From contig NZ_OY782495.1 of assembly GCF_963677715.1 (NCBI RefSeq), forward strand, positions 1,664,001 to 1,728,000: a stretch of 64,000 nt of DNA. The letters are read 5' to 3'. Position numbers and translations under genes: made by a program. The notes beneath the pieces are model-generated. The model had not been told where the DNA came from. It saw nothing but the letters and a program-made list of their open reading frames with translations, and did not search any database. How positions within the stretch are numbered: the first letter of the stretch is position 1; every line of letters begins with the position of its first letter. This document shows positions 52,702 through 61,222 of this stretch, in pieces. The stretch comes from an uncultured Bacteroides sp. (lineage in GTDB: Bacteria > Bacteroidota > Bacteroidia > Bacteroidales > Bacteroidaceae).

Positions 52702-53835
52702 ATGGCAGGCATCTATCTACATATCCCTTTTTGTAAAACCCGTTGTATCTACTGCGATTTCTACTCCAGCACACAGAGTAATCTGATAAAAGATTACATC
52801 TCAGCGCTCTGCCGTGAATTAGAGATGAGAAAAGAATATCTACAAGATGAGAGCATAGAGACAATCTATTTTGGCGGAGGCACCCCCTCATTGCTCTCTG
52901 AAAAAGATTTTCACCAGATATTTGATATAATAGAGCATACATACGGATTATCTGCCTGCAAAGAGATAACTCTCGAAGCTAATCCTGACGATTTGAGTCC
53001 GGAATATCTGGAAACCCTTTCTCATCTTCCTTTTAATCGTATCAGCATTGGCATACAAACATTCAATAATGCTACATTGAGGCTTCTAAAGCGACGCCAC
53101 AATGCGGAGCAAGCAATCAGAGCTGTTGAACATTGCCGACAGGCCGGATTCAATAACATCAGCATAGACCTTATATATGGTTTACCGGGAGAAACAGAAG
53201 AAACATGGCAAAAAGATTTAGAGCAAGCCATCTCACTCAATGTTGAACACATCTCAGCCTACCACCTCACTTATGAGAAAGGTACACCTATATATAATAT
53301 GCTGCAAAAGAAACAGATTAAAGAGGTTGACGAAGAAAGCAGTATTCGCTTCTTCACTCTATTAGTAAACAACCTCACCGCAGCAGGATATGAACACTAT
53401 GAGATATCAAACTTCTGCCTTCCCGAAAAGTATTCCCGTCATAACACCTCATATTGGAAAGGGATAAAATATTTAGGTTGCGGCCCGTCTGCTCATTCAT
53501 TTGATGGTGAAACAAGAGAATGGAATGTTTCTTCCATAACATCTTATATAAAAGGTATAAATACCAATGAACGATCTTACAAAACAGAACATCTGGATAC
53601 CAACACCCGATATAACGAATTAATTATAACCTCAATACGTACTCGCTGGGGACTGTCACTAGAGCAGGTAAGCCTCACTTTTGGCCAAAATTACTTGGAT
53701 TATTGCTTAAGCATGGCCAGAAAGTTTATAGAAAACGGGCAGCTGGAAATACTAAACGAACATTTAAAACTGACGGAAGAAGGAATCTTTATCTCCGACG
53801 GAATCATGAGCGAATTACTCAAAGTGGAAGACTGA
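52702..53835 (+). CDS. hemW: Radical-SAM haem chaperone HemW
   Basis: A 377-aa radical-SAM protein formerly called oxygen-independent coproporphyrinogen oxidase-like. The cluster motif CKTRCIYCDFYSS is near residue 10, TIYFGGGTPSLL follows, and the C-terminal HemW domain has HNTSYWKGIKYLGCGPSAHS. The start MAGIYLHIPF and the lack of the HemN-specific N-terminal part support HemW, which delivers haem to respiratory enzymes, over HemN. Confidence 0.92.
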   Translation: MAGIYLHIPFCKTRCIYCDFYSSTQSNLIKDYISALCRELEMRKEYLQDESIETIYFGGGTPSLLSEKDFHQIFDIIEHTYGLSACKEITLEANPDDLSPEYLETLSHLPFNRISIGIQTFNNATLRLLKRRHNAEQAIRAVEHCRQAGFNNISIDLIYGLPGETEETWQKDLEQAISLNVEHISAYHLTYEKGTPIYNMLQKKQIKEVDEESSIRFFTLLVNNLTAAGYEHYEISNFCLPEKYSRHNTSYWKGIKYLGCGPSAHSFDGETREWNVSSITSYIKGINTNERSYKTEHLDTNTRYNELIITSIRTRWGLSLEQVSLTFGQNYLDYCLSMARKFIENGQLEILNEHLKLTEEGIFISDGIMSELLKVED

Positions 53836-53954
53836 GCACGCAAACGAACAACTATATCCCCTCCATTAGCTATGTGCCAGCGAATGTTTTATCACTAATA
53901 TTACAAACATGTTTCATATTTATCGCCTAAAAAGCTCTTTTATTGACCAAATGC

Positions 53955-53968
53955 TTGATATATATCAA
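53955..53968 (+). promoter_or_regulatory. FNR/CRP-type binding box, copy 1
   Basis: TTGATATATATCAA, a perfect match to TTGATnnnnATCAA. It is centred about 81 bases before the predicted start of transcription of the gene at 54133. An equivalent box stands before copy 2 at the same place. Confidence 0.6.
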
Positions 53969-54009
53969 ATAAACATGCTATATAACATATTTTTAGGGCG
54001 ATTCCTTTT

Positions 54010-54025
54010 TATGTTATAAAACATA
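54010..54025 (+). promoter_or_regulatory. 16-bp operator-like dyad, copy 1
   Basis: TATGTTATAAAACATA, a perfect 6-4-6 inverted repeat just upstream of the -7 element, spanning about -34 to -19. Conserved before copy 2. Confidence 0.55.
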
Positions 54026-54029
54026 TGTA

Positions 54030-54037
54030 TATCTTTG
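54030..54037 (+). promoter_or_regulatory. Promoter -7 element, copy 1
   Basis: TATCTTTG; start of transcription near 54043, giving a leader of about 90 nt that is also conserved in copy 2. Confidence 0.65.
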
Positions 54038-54132
54038 CAGAGGTAAAAGGAAACAAGCTAAGCGCTTGGATCTGTTTTCAATAGATATTAGTTTTTAAGT
54101 TTTTAGGTATAACAAATTAAAAAGTAGGTATT

Positions 54133-54486
54133 ATGAAACGTTTAGGATTAACATTAGTGGCAGCATTCTGCCTCGCTGCCGGTACTTTTGCAGCAGGAAA
54201 TCAACCTACGACTGCAAAATGGGAAGGTAACATCAACGTTAGCAAGTTGAGCAATTATTTGAAACTGTCGTCAACTCAAACAGAAGAAGTAGCTAACATC
54301 TGCGATTATTTCACTGAACAGATGGGCAAAGCTACCAATTCTACTAAAAAGCAAGATGAGTTGCTTAAAAATGCAGTATACGGTAATCTGAAATTAATGA
54401 AAAGAACTCTTTCTTCAGAACAGTATAGCAAATACAATACACTTCTGAACATCACTTTGCAAAACAAAGGTATAGAGTTGAAATAA
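54133..54486 (+). CDS. Small secreted helical protein, copy 1
   Basis: A 117-aa protein with signal peptide MKRLGLTLVAAFCLAAGTFA and a mature part of helices (LSNYLKLSSTQTEEVANICD, then KKQDELLKNAVYGNLKLM). It has a Spy/LTxxQ-like look but no clear motif. Copy 2 at 54835 is identical at 110 of 117 positions. Function unknown; the matching FNR-type box upstream suggests control by redox, oxygen or carbon state. Confidence 0.85.
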   Translation: MKRLGLTLVAAFCLAAGTFAAGNQPTTAKWEGNINVSKLSNYLKLSSTQTEEVANICDYFTEQMGKATNSTKKQDELLKNAVYGNLKLMKRTLSSEQYSKYNTLLNITLQNKGIELK

Positions 54487-54535
54487 GATCTTTCTTTAAT
54501 TAGATCATAAAGGTATTCACCGAACATGCCCAATT

Positions 54536-54564
54536 ACACTGGCTAGTCCGGTGTTTTGTTTTTT
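54536..54564 (+). terminator. Terminator after copy 1
   Basis: ACACTGG / CCGGTGT with a T.G wobble and a 5-base loop, followed by TTTGTTTTTT. Confidence 0.75.
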
Positions 54565-54657
54565 ATACCCTAATAATCATTTTGATTCCACATTCTATTT
54601 TCATATTACATTTTGATTGCATGTTAACGATTAAAATGGAACAAATAGACAAAACAG

Positions 54658-54671
54658 TTGATTTAGATCAA
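54658..54671 (+). promoter_or_regulatory. FNR/CRP-type binding box, copy 2
   Basis: TTGATTTAGATCAA, a perfect TTGATnnnnATCAA match, 74 bases before the second -7 element (75 in copy 1). Confidence 0.6.
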
Positions 54672-54711
54672 AAAATGATCTATTATCAGCAAATATACGC
54701 CACAACGTTTT

Positions 54712-54727
54712 TATGTTATAAAACATA
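54712..54727 (+). promoter_or_regulatory. 16-bp operator-like dyad, copy 2
   Basis: TATGTTATAAAACATA, identical to copy 1 and at the same distance from the -7 element. Confidence 0.55.
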
Positions 54728-54731
54728 TACA

Positions 54732-54739
54732 TACCTTTG
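54732..54739 (+). promoter_or_regulatory. Promoter -7 element, copy 2
   Basis: TACCTTTG; start of transcription near 54745. Confidence 0.65.
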
Positions 54740-54834
54740 CAGAGGTAAAAAGAAAAACTAAGCGCTTAGACCTGTTTTTCAATAGGTATTAGTTTTTTAA
54801 GTTTTTAGGTATAACAAATTAAAAAGTAGGTATT

Positions 54835-55188
54835 ATGAAACGTTTAGGATTAACATTAGTGGCAGCATTCTGCCTCGCTGCCAGTACTTTTGCAGCAGGA
54901 AATCAACCTACGACTGCAAAATGGGAAGGTAACATCAACGTTAGCAAGTTGAGCAATTATTTGAAACTGTCGTCAACTCAGACAGAAGAAGTAGCTAACA
55001 TCTGCGATTATTTCACTGAACAGATGGGTAGAATCTCTAATTCGACAAAAAAACAAGATGAGTTGCTTAAAAATGCAGTATACGGTAATTTGAAGCTGAT
55101 GAAGAAGACTCTTACTAGCGAACAATATAGTAAGTACGCTACACTTCTGAACATCACTTTACAAAACAAAGGCATCGAATTGAAATAA
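54835..55188 (+). CDS. Small secreted helical protein, copy 2
   Basis: A 117-aa paralogue of the 54133 gene, with seven substitutions: G to S in the signal peptide, K-A-T to R-I-S in mid-protein, then R to K, S to T and N to A. The frame is intact, and most changes are conservative, so both copies are probably functional. Same signal peptide, leader and control sites. Followed by a strong terminator. Confidence 0.85.
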   Translation: MKRLGLTLVAAFCLAASTFAAGNQPTTAKWEGNINVSKLSNYLKLSSTQTEEVANICDYFTEQMGRISNSTKKQDELLKNAVYGNLKLMKKTLTSEQYSKYATLLNITLQNKGIELK

Positions 55189-55207
55189 AATTCAATAGAT
55201 TATATAT

Positions 55208-55246
55208 AAAAAGGGTATTGCAGCTTTAGCTTGTAATACCCTTTTT
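55208..55246. terminator. Bidirectional terminator
   Basis: AAAAAGGGTATT (55208-55219) pairs with AATACCCTTTTT (55235-55246); T-runs on both strands, between copy 2 and the convergent Smr gene. Confidence 0.9.
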
Positions 55247-55255
55247 TTATATTCA

Positions 55256-56305
55256 TTATTTTATAGTAACCATGGTAGCGCCAAAACCATATTCCTGAAA
55301 CGATGCATCCTGAAACCGGCACGTAGTATACTTATGCTTCAATTCATCCACCACTGCTTTTCGCAATACTCCATCACCTTTTCCGTGTATAAAAACAATC
55401 TTCTGTTCGCGTTTGTCTTTATATTGTTCCATCACTTCACGAAATTTATCCAGCTGATAATTCAATATTTCAGTATTGCTCATGCCATTTGTCGTATCAA
55501 GCAATTCATTGATGTGAAGATCCACCTCTATCACCGCATTCTTCGCTTCATGCTTCACAAGAGGTTGCGATTTTGGCTTATCATCTATGCTCCTTTTCTG
55601 AAACAGTGCCGCCTGAAGTTCTTCAGCCGAGACATATACCTGCTTCAACGGAATATCATCTTTTACAATATCATAGATTAAAGCCGGTTCCTCAAAGTAA
55701 ACTGATTCACGAAATGTATGCAACTTATAGAATTTAACCGTGTCAATGCGCAGTTCCACACTTACAGCAGGCTTTTGAACAAACGTTTTATCGTTTTTGA
55801 ACGCAAGCAACTGCACAGATAACCGTTCCATGTCATTCAAAACATCTTTGGCAAATTCTTCAAGCAGAAGTTTGGTGTTAGGTTCCAACAAGCCATGCGA
55901 GCGGGTTTTCCAAGCCTTACCTTCGGCACTCAGATATGTATAATACATGTAATAGTTGCTATCATTTACCAAATAAGCATCAAACGTGGTATTACTAATG
56001 GTTTTCACATCACCGGGCACAAACGCAAGAGCTACATTCAAACTATCTCCCCCACTCATTTCTATTGATCGGGTAGTTATTTCCGGTTTAGAAACCCTGA
56101 CTTCTTCTTGCTTTGAAGGCGGAGTTTGGGTTGGCCTCCGCTTCAAGTTATAATCATCTGTTTCTATCACTACACACTCACGAGCAAGCATTGGAATGTC
56201 AAAGCCATCGGCATCTTCTATCAACGCAATGTCTTTGCCTTGAAAACCTTTCACGATTCCCCCGCCTACTTCGCTGAGAAAGCGTACCTTATCTCCTATT
56301 TTCAT
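55256..56305 (-). CDS. DUF2027/Smr-domain protein
   Basis: A 349-aa protein. The N-terminal domain [20 protein letters not shown] is an SH3-like DUF2027 module. The C-terminal 80 residues are an Smr domain ([30 protein letters not shown]), found in MutS2 and in RNA endonucleases. The middle is a beta-sandwich-like region. It probably acts on nucleic acid; target unknown. It is divergent from queA with a 70-base gap. Confidence 0.87.
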   Translation of the reverse strand: MKIGDKVRFLSEVGGGIVKGFQGKDIALIEDADGFDIPMLARECVVIETDDYNLKRRPTQTPPSKQEEVRVSKPEITTRSIEMSGGDSLNVALAFVPGDVKTISNTTFDAYLVNDSNYYMYYTYLSAEGKAWKTRSHGLLEPNTKLLLEEFAKDVLNDMERLSVQLLAFKNDKTFVQKPAVSVELRIDTVKFYKLHTFRESVYFEEPALIYDIVKDDIPLKQVYVSAEELQAALFQKRSIDDKPKSQPLVKHEAKNAVIEVDLHINELLDTTNGMSNTEILNYQLDKFREVMEQYKDKREQKIVFIHGKGDGVLRKAVVDELKHKYTTCRFQDASFQEYGFGATMVTIK

Positions 56306-56348
56306 AAGCTCATTTACTGATTTAATTCTTTATATCAGCAAATATCGC

Positions 56349-56356
56349 TACTTTTG
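56349..56356 (+). promoter_or_regulatory. queA: Promoter -7 element for queA
   Basis: TACTTTTG, 19 bases before the ATG at 56376. Confidence 0.6.
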
Positions 56357-56375
56357 CCGAGGAAAGAAAGGAATC

Positions 56376-57611
56376 ATGAAAGAAAACCCGAAACATATAC
56401 GAATCAGTGAATATAACTATCCACTACCCGATGAGCGCATCGCCAAATTTCCTCTACCGGTAAGAGACCAATCAAAATTACTGATCTACCGTCAGGGCAA
56501 AGTCAGTGAAGATGTATTTACTTCACTCCCAACCTATTTACCTCAGGGAAGTCTATTGATATTTAATAATACCAAAGTCATTCAGGCCCGGCTTCATTTC
56601 CACAAAGAAACGGGTGCTTTAATTGAGGTGTTTTGTTTAGAGCCTATCGAGCCAAGTGACTATGCACTCAACTTTCAACAAACCGGACACGCTGCCTGGC
56701 TATGCATGATTGGGAATCTAAAGAAATGGAAAGAAGGCAATCTGCATAAAGTAATGAACGTAAAAGGCAAAGAGATTATTCTTACTGCCTCCAGGGGCGA
56801 ATGTCGTGGAACGAGCCATTGGATAGATTTTATATGGAACAACACAAAAGTAACCTTTGCCGACATACTGGAAGTGTTTGGCGAGTTACCCATTCCTCCT
56901 TATTTAAACAGAGAGACGCAGGAGAGTGATAAGGAAACCTACCAAACCGTTTATTCAAAAATAAAAGGATCGGTAGCCGCTCCCACCGCAGGCCTGCACT
57001 TCACCTCCAGGGTACTCAATGACCTGAAGGATAGAGGGATAGATTCTGAAGAACTAACCTTGCATGTAGGGGCCGGCACTTTTAAGCCGGTAAAAAGTGA
57101 GGAAATAGAAGGGCACGAAATGCATACCGAATATATTTCGGTGTCACGTACCACCTTGCAAAAGCTCATTGAGCATAAAGCCGAAGCCATCGCCGTGGGC
57201 ACCACTTCTGTCCGGACATTAGAAAGCTTGTATTATATAGGAACCACGCTTGCTCACAAGCCCGATGCACAGGAAAGTGAGCTCCACATTCGCCAATGGC
57301 AACCCTACGAAACCGACCGGCAATCACAAGAAAAAGCCGTGCCCCCCATCGAAGCGTTACAGTGCATCATCCGCTATCTGGATCATAATAACATGGAAAC
57401 ATTGCACACCAGCACCCAAATTATTATTGCACCCGGATACGAATATAAAATTGTGAAAACCATGATTACCAACTTTCACCAACCACAAAGTACCCTATTG
57501 TTACTTGTATCGGCCTTTGTAAAAGGTAACTGGCGCACGATATACGACTACGCGCTAAGTCACAATTTTCGTTTTTTAAGCTATGGAGATTCTTCACTTT
57601 TAATACCCTAA
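56376..57611 (+). CDS. queA: S-adenosylmethionine:tRNA ribosyltransferase-isomerase
   Basis: A 411-aa enzyme that transfers and isomerises the ribosyl part of SAM to 7-aminomethyl-7-deazaguanine in tRNA, making epoxyqueuosine. Motifs: YNYPLPDERIAKFPL, LLIFNNTKVIQARL, VAAPTAGLHFT, LHVGAGTFKPV and TNFHQPQSTLLLLVSAF. It is longer than the common 340-360 residues owing to insertions in the middle and the C-terminal half. Likely first gene of a run with the Nudix and pab genes (gaps 14-16 bases). Confidence 0.95.
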   Translation: MKENPKHIRISEYNYPLPDERIAKFPLPVRDQSKLLIYRQGKVSEDVFTSLPTYLPQGSLLIFNNTKVIQARLHFHKETGALIEVFCLEPIEPSDYALNFQQTGHAAWLCMIGNLKKWKEGNLHKVMNVKGKEIILTASRGECRGTSHWIDFIWNNTKVTFADILEVFGELPIPPYLNRETQESDKETYQTVYSKIKGSVAAPTAGLHFTSRVLNDLKDRGIDSEELTLHVGAGTFKPVKSEEIEGHEMHTEYISVSRTTLQKLIEHKAEAIAVGTTSVRTLESLYYIGTTLAHKPDAQESELHIRQWQPYETDRQSQEKAVPPIEALQCIIRYLDHNNMETLHTSTQIIIAPGYEYKIVKTMITNFHQPQSTLLLLVSAFVKGNWRTIYDYALSHNFRFLSYGDSSLLIP

Positions 57612-57625
57612 AAAGATAAACAGTT

Positions 57626-58129
57626 ATGAATCAAGACAATAATCAAGAGCTTTTCCCTATAGTAGACGAAGAAGGGAACGTCATCGGTTCGGCCACCCGC
57701 AGCGAATGCCACAGTGGCAGCAAGCTACTGCATCCTGTCATTCATTTGCATGTGTTCAATTCCAAAGGAGAACTTTACCTACAAAAGCGCCCGGCATGGA
57801 AAGATGTGCAACCTGCAAAATGGGATACATCGGTCGGTGGACATGTCGACTTAGGAGAAAGCGTTGAAATAGCACTGAACAGAGAAGCGCAGGAAGAACT
57901 GGGCATCAGCGACTTTGTTGCAGAAAAGCTAGCACACTACGTCTTTGAATCCGCCCGCGAACGAGAATTGGTTTTTGCACACAAAACCACATACGATGGA
58001 CCAATCACGCCCAGTGACGAACTGGACGGAGGCCGTTTTTGGAGCATCGAAGAGATAAAAGCCCAAATGGGCAAAGACGTTTTCACACCCAATTTTGAAG
58101 GAGAGATAGAAAGAACTCATCTCTTTTAA
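57626..58129 (+). CDS. Nudix hydrolase, IPP isomerase-like subgroup
   Basis: A 167-aa protein with a complete Nudix box GHVDLGESVEIALNREAQEE followed by LGI. The N-terminus (LFPIVDEEGNVIGSATRSEC) resembles the YfcD/IPP-isomerase-like group. Expected to hydrolyse a nucleoside diphosphate-linked substrate; substrate unknown. It lies 14 bases after queA and 16 before pabB. Confidence 0.88.
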   Translation: MNQDNNQELFPIVDEEGNVIGSATRSECHSGSKLLHPVIHLHVFNSKGELYLQKRPAWKDVQPAKWDTSVGGHVDLGESVEIALNREAQEELGISDFVAEKLAHYVFESARERELVFAHKTTYDGPITPSDELDGGRFWSIEEIKAQMGKDVFTPNFEGEIERTHLF

Positions 58130-58145
58130 AGAAGAGTATAAAAAG

Positions 58146-59135
58146 ATGAAAGCTTATACCAAAGAAGAAGCTACCGAACGGATAAACCAACTGGCAGCTG
58201 CCGGAAAGGAATTTGCATTCATCATAAACTATAAGCAGGATTGCTCTTACATTGAAGAGCCCGATAACATTGATCCGACAGAATGGCTCTACAACCTGAA
58301 TGGTTTTACTAACTACCGGGAAGCCGTGAAACCAACGCCCAGCAGAGAAAACATCCTCTGGCAATCTTACCCTAACTCTTTCTCTGCTTACCAGCAATCA
58401 TTCAATATTGTACGCAAAAACATCTTAGTGGGAAACAGCTTCCTGGTAAACCTGACTTGTTCTACCCCTGTATCTACAAACTTAAACCTGAAAGAGATTT
58501 TTTATCAATCAAAAGCACTCTATAAACTTTGGCTGAAGGATCGTTTTGTCTGCTTCTCGCCCGAAATATTCGTGCGCATAAGCCGAGGACAAATTTATGC
58601 TTATCCGATGAAGGGAACCATAGATGCTACATTGCCTAAAGCCAAAGAGCAACTAATGAATGATGTTAAAGAAGCTGCCGAGCACGCCACCATTACAGAC
58701 CTCATCCGTAATGACCTAAGCATAGTAGCCGAGCAAGTGGAAGTGCTTCGTTACCGATACGTCGATCGGTTACAAACTAATCGGGGTTCCATCTTGCAAA
58801 CCAGTTCGGAAATCAAAGGAAAACTACCCTATGATTATCTTTTGTATCTGGGCAACATACTCTTTAAACTACTTCCAGCAGGTTCCATTACCGGAGCACC
58901 GAAGCTTAAAACCATAGAAATTATAGCAGAGGCCGAAGAGCATGAACGCAGCTTTTATACCGGTATTATGGGATACTTTGATGGGAAAAGCATTGATAGT
59001 TCCGTTATGATACGCTTCATCGAACAACGAAACAATCGGCTCTTTTTTAAAAGCGGCGGTGGCATCACCAGCCAAAGCAATGTAAATAGTGAATACCAAG
59101 AAATGATACAAAAAGTTTATGTGCCCATTTATTGA
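58146..59135 (+). CDS. pabB: Aminodeoxychorismate synthase component I
   Basis: A 329-aa chorismate-binding enzyme that makes aminodeoxychorismate for folate. Motifs: YPMKGTIDA, DLIRNDLSIVAEQVEV, LLPAGSITGAPKLKTIEII, FYTGIMGYF and SGGGITSQSN. It is short because the N-terminal domain of E. coli PabB is reduced. It overlaps pabC by 17 bases. A PabA glutaminase is not adjacent. Confidence 0.93.
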   Translation: MKAYTKEEATERINQLAAAGKEFAFIINYKQDCSYIEEPDNIDPTEWLYNLNGFTNYREAVKPTPSRENILWQSYPNSFSAYQQSFNIVRKNILVGNSFLVNLTCSTPVSTNLNLKEIFYQSKALYKLWLKDRFVCFSPEIFVRISRGQIYAYPMKGTIDATLPKAKEQLMNDVKEAAEHATITDLIRNDLSIVAEQVEVLRYRYVDRLQTNRGSILQTSSEIKGKLPYDYLLYLGNILFKLLPAGSITGAPKLKTIEIIAEAEEHERSFYTGIMGYFDGKSIDSSVMIRFIEQRNNRLFFKSGGGITSQSNVNSEYQEMIQKVYVPIY

Positions 59136-59721
59136 AACCATACGGATAGAAGACGGAGTTGCGTGCAATCTCGCATACCACAATCAACGGATGAATCAGA
59201 CGCGTGCAGACCATTTCGTACAGTCAACGCCTCTCGATGTACGCGATTACATCACACTTCCGCAGCACAAAAATCAAGATCGCATAAAATGCAGAGTAGT
59301 TTACAGCAACTCTATTGAAGAGGTGACTTATATCCCGTACACATTACGTCACGTCAATACCTTGCAGATCGTCTATTCAGACACTATAGACTATCACTAC
59401 AAAAGCACAGATAGAGAAGCGCTCAATCAACTCTTCACACAGAAAAAATCACAAGACGAGATTCTGATTGTAAAAAACGGTTTGCTAACCGATACCTCCA
59501 TAGCCAACATCGCTCTTTTTGATGGATACAAATGGTACACCCCCTCTACACCACTGCTGAAAGGTACTCAAAGAGCCTTTCTGCTTGATAAAGCAATGAT
59601 GCACGAAGAAGAAATTGACATTGAACAACTCTTTTCCTACAAACAGATAGCCTTATTTAATGCCATGATTCCTTTTGGAGAAATCATTATTCAGATAGAT
59701 AAGGAGCACATGCATTTCTAA
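59119..59721 (+). CDS. pabC: Aminodeoxychorismate lyase (class IV PLP enzyme)
   Basis: A 200-aa fold-type IV PLP enzyme that splits aminodeoxychorismate to p-aminobenzoate and pyruvate. It begins MCPFIETIRIEDGVACNLAY. The region RIKCRVVYSNSIEEV contains the probable PLP Lys; LTDTSIANIALFDG and TPLLKGTQRAFLL are family motifs. It is shorter than typical PabC (about 270). The 17-base overlap with pabB supports the assignment over a branched-chain aminotransferase. Confidence 0.88.
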   Translation: MCPFIETIRIEDGVACNLAYHNQRMNQTRADHFVQSTPLDVRDYITLPQHKNQDRIKCRVVYSNSIEEVTYIPYTLRHVNTLQIVYSDTIDYHYKSTDREALNQLFTQKKSQDEILIVKNGLLTDTSIANIALFDGYKWYTPSTPLLKGTQRAFLLDKAMMHEEEIDIEQLFSYKQIALFNAMIPFGEIIIQIDKEHMHF

Positions 59722-60068
59722 ATTCAACAAAGCCTGTTCTTATTCTAACTTCATAGAGCAAGTTAGCCAAATCATTTTAACCAGTTAACTAAGCTTTTCG
59801 AACAGTAAGATTACTTCATCACGCAACTGTGTGACGAATATCATGCAATTGAGTGATATGCATCATGCATCTGAATGATTAACATCATACAACTATATGA
59901 CTTAAAAATATTCACATTAAAGGAGGTTAGCCAACGTGTGAAAAAACAATAGACTATCTGATAGATTACTCTATTCACACAACATTAAGCAAAGAAGCAA
60001 AATACAGACAGATAAAAGACCATTAAGCACAAGCATTTGTATATAACAGAAAAATAGCATGGCAACAA
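59722..60068. other. Gene-free stretch between pabC and EEP-family gene
   Basis: 347 bases with no convincing gene. It holds the 22-bp repeat array (59818-59905). A 61-codon minus-strand frame at 59971-60156 spans the terminator and is not believed. Confidence 0.6.
59818..59905 (+). repeat. Array of four 22-bp imperfect palindromic repeats
   Basis: Units begin at 59818, 59840, 59862 and 59884, exactly 22 bases apart. The core is ATCAtGCAAyTGwgTGA; the third unit (ATCATGCATCTGAATGAT) is a clear inverted repeat, and the others are partial. No spacers between units, so not CRISPR. Confidence 0.75.
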
Positions 60069-60070
60069 AA

Positions 60071-60106
60071 AATCCTCCCATCATTGTAAACAAGGATAGG
60101 AGGATT
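60071..60106 (-). terminator. Terminator after EEP-family gene
   Basis: AATCCTCC (60071-60078) pairs with GGAGGATT (60099-60106); the minus strand continues with a T-run. Confidence 0.85.
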
Positions 60107-60125
60107 ACATAACGTCTAACCAGCT

Positions 60126-60980
60126 TTATAGCGCCAATTTCACGAAAACAGGACAATGATCTGACGGGAAACGACCGTACCTGATATCAGTCAATACACC
60201 GTATTTTAAAACACTAATGCCATGAGCTACAAATGCGTAGTCGATGCGATTTTCCATGGGTGAGTCTAGATGGAAACCTTGAAACGTACCTTCCGGTCCA
60301 TAGGGAGGGGTGACTGATAAAGCTCGGGAATCTTTCAGAAATCCATCGTTAAGAATGTAAGCTATCGGCTCGTCCGTAGGTGTAGCATTAAAATCTCCGG
60401 TACAAATTACAGGGGCATCGCCGGCAATACTTTTGATACGCGACAACATTAACTTTGAGGACTCCAATCGAGCTATCGGTGCTTGATGATCGTAGTGTAC
60501 ATTAAAGCAGTAGAATGTTTTATCCGAAGAACGGTCACGCATTTTTGCCCAGGTGCAGATGCGACGAATCTTTGCATCCCAACCATAAGAGGGTTCTTCC
60601 GGAGTCTGAGAAAGCCAGAAGTTTCCTTGTTCCAGAATATCAAACCGATCCTTTTTGTAGAAAATAGCAGAATGTTCTCCTGCTTCTTTGCCATCATCTC
60701 TCCCTACCCCTACATAATTGTAGACACCAGTAGAAGCTATATCTTGTAACTGATGAAGAAATCCTTCTTGTGTACCGACAATGTCCGCATCATGAAACAA
60801 CAGAAGTTCCTTTACCATTTCTTTGCGATTTGACCAGGCATTTTCTTTATCGTCCGGCGTATCCATGCGAAGGTTAAAACTAACAACATTGATCGTAACC
60901 GATTGTTGCTTTTGTGCTTTTAACCCCGTCAGGGTTATTAAGACAAACAAACTAAATAACAGATAAAATTGCTTTTTCAT
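60126..60980 (-). CDS. Secreted endonuclease/exonuclease/phosphatase-family protein
   Basis: A 284-aa enzyme of the EEP fold with signal peptide MKKQFYLLFSLFVLITLTGL (cleavage near KAQ). Catalytic motifs: VVSFNLRMDT (Asn), VGTQEGFLHQL (Glu), NVHYDHQAP, CTGDFNATPTDEP (Asp, Asn) and PSDHCPVFV (Asp, His). Members of this type in Bacteroides are often beside SusC/SusD loci and may act on phosphodiesters or sugar phosphates. A SusD-like remnant lies just upstream. Confidence 0.88.
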   Translation of the reverse strand: MKKQFYLLFSLFVLITLTGLKAQKQQSVTINVVSFNLRMDTPDDKENAWSNRKEMVKELLLFHDADIVGTQEGFLHQLQDIASTGVYNYVGVGRDDGKEAGEHSAIFYKKDRFDILEQGNFWLSQTPEEPSYGWDAKIRRICTWAKMRDRSSDKTFYCFNVHYDHQAPIARLESSKLMLSRIKSIAGDAPVICTGDFNATPTDEPIAYILNDGFLKDSRALSVTPPYGPEGTFQGFHLDSPMENRIDYAFVAHGISVLKYGVLTDIRYGRFPSDHCPVFVKLAL

Positions 60981-61001
60981 AACAAGTATGTTTTATGGTT
61001 G

Positions 61002-61103
61002 TTACCAACCAGGGTTTTGCGTAATATTTGAGTTTGTCTCACCAGATTTTGGTTGACTACTTTGGCTTATAATCCTAGTATAGGTTGTCTGCAATTGTGC
61101 ATA
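61002..61103 (-). pseudogene. 3' remnant of a SusD-like gene
   Basis: 33 codons before a stop: YAQLQTTYTRIISQSSQPKS and, after a short link, NITQNPGW. The ending NPGW is typical of SusD/RagB proteins. The frame is closed by a stop just upstream, with no start codon. It lies 22 bases upstream of the EEP gene on the same strand. Probably the residue of a lost SusCD pair. Confidence 0.45.
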
Positions 61104-61222
61104 TCAGCCAAAATAATGACGATACAAACATTGCATTCATAATTTTTACTTATTCCCTTTTTATAGAACAAAAAGGCGGAGAAAAACTCCGCCTACAAAT
61201 AATTAAGACTATATATACAGAT

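Larger units (their letters stand above)
54007..55188 (+). repeat. Tandem duplication of about 480 bp, offset 702 bp
   Basis: The segments 54007-54486 and 54709-55188 share promoter, dyad, leader and coding sequence. The start codons are exactly 702 bases apart. The stretch between copies (54487-54708) is not conserved except for the FNR-type box. Confidence 0.9.

Noticed and set aside
59818-59905. CRISPR array
   Set aside because: Units are contiguous with no unique spacers, only four, and no cas genes are in the window.
59971-60156. 61-codon minus-strand hydrophobic frame after the EEP-family gene
   Set aside because: It starts inside that gene and crosses its terminator hairpin.
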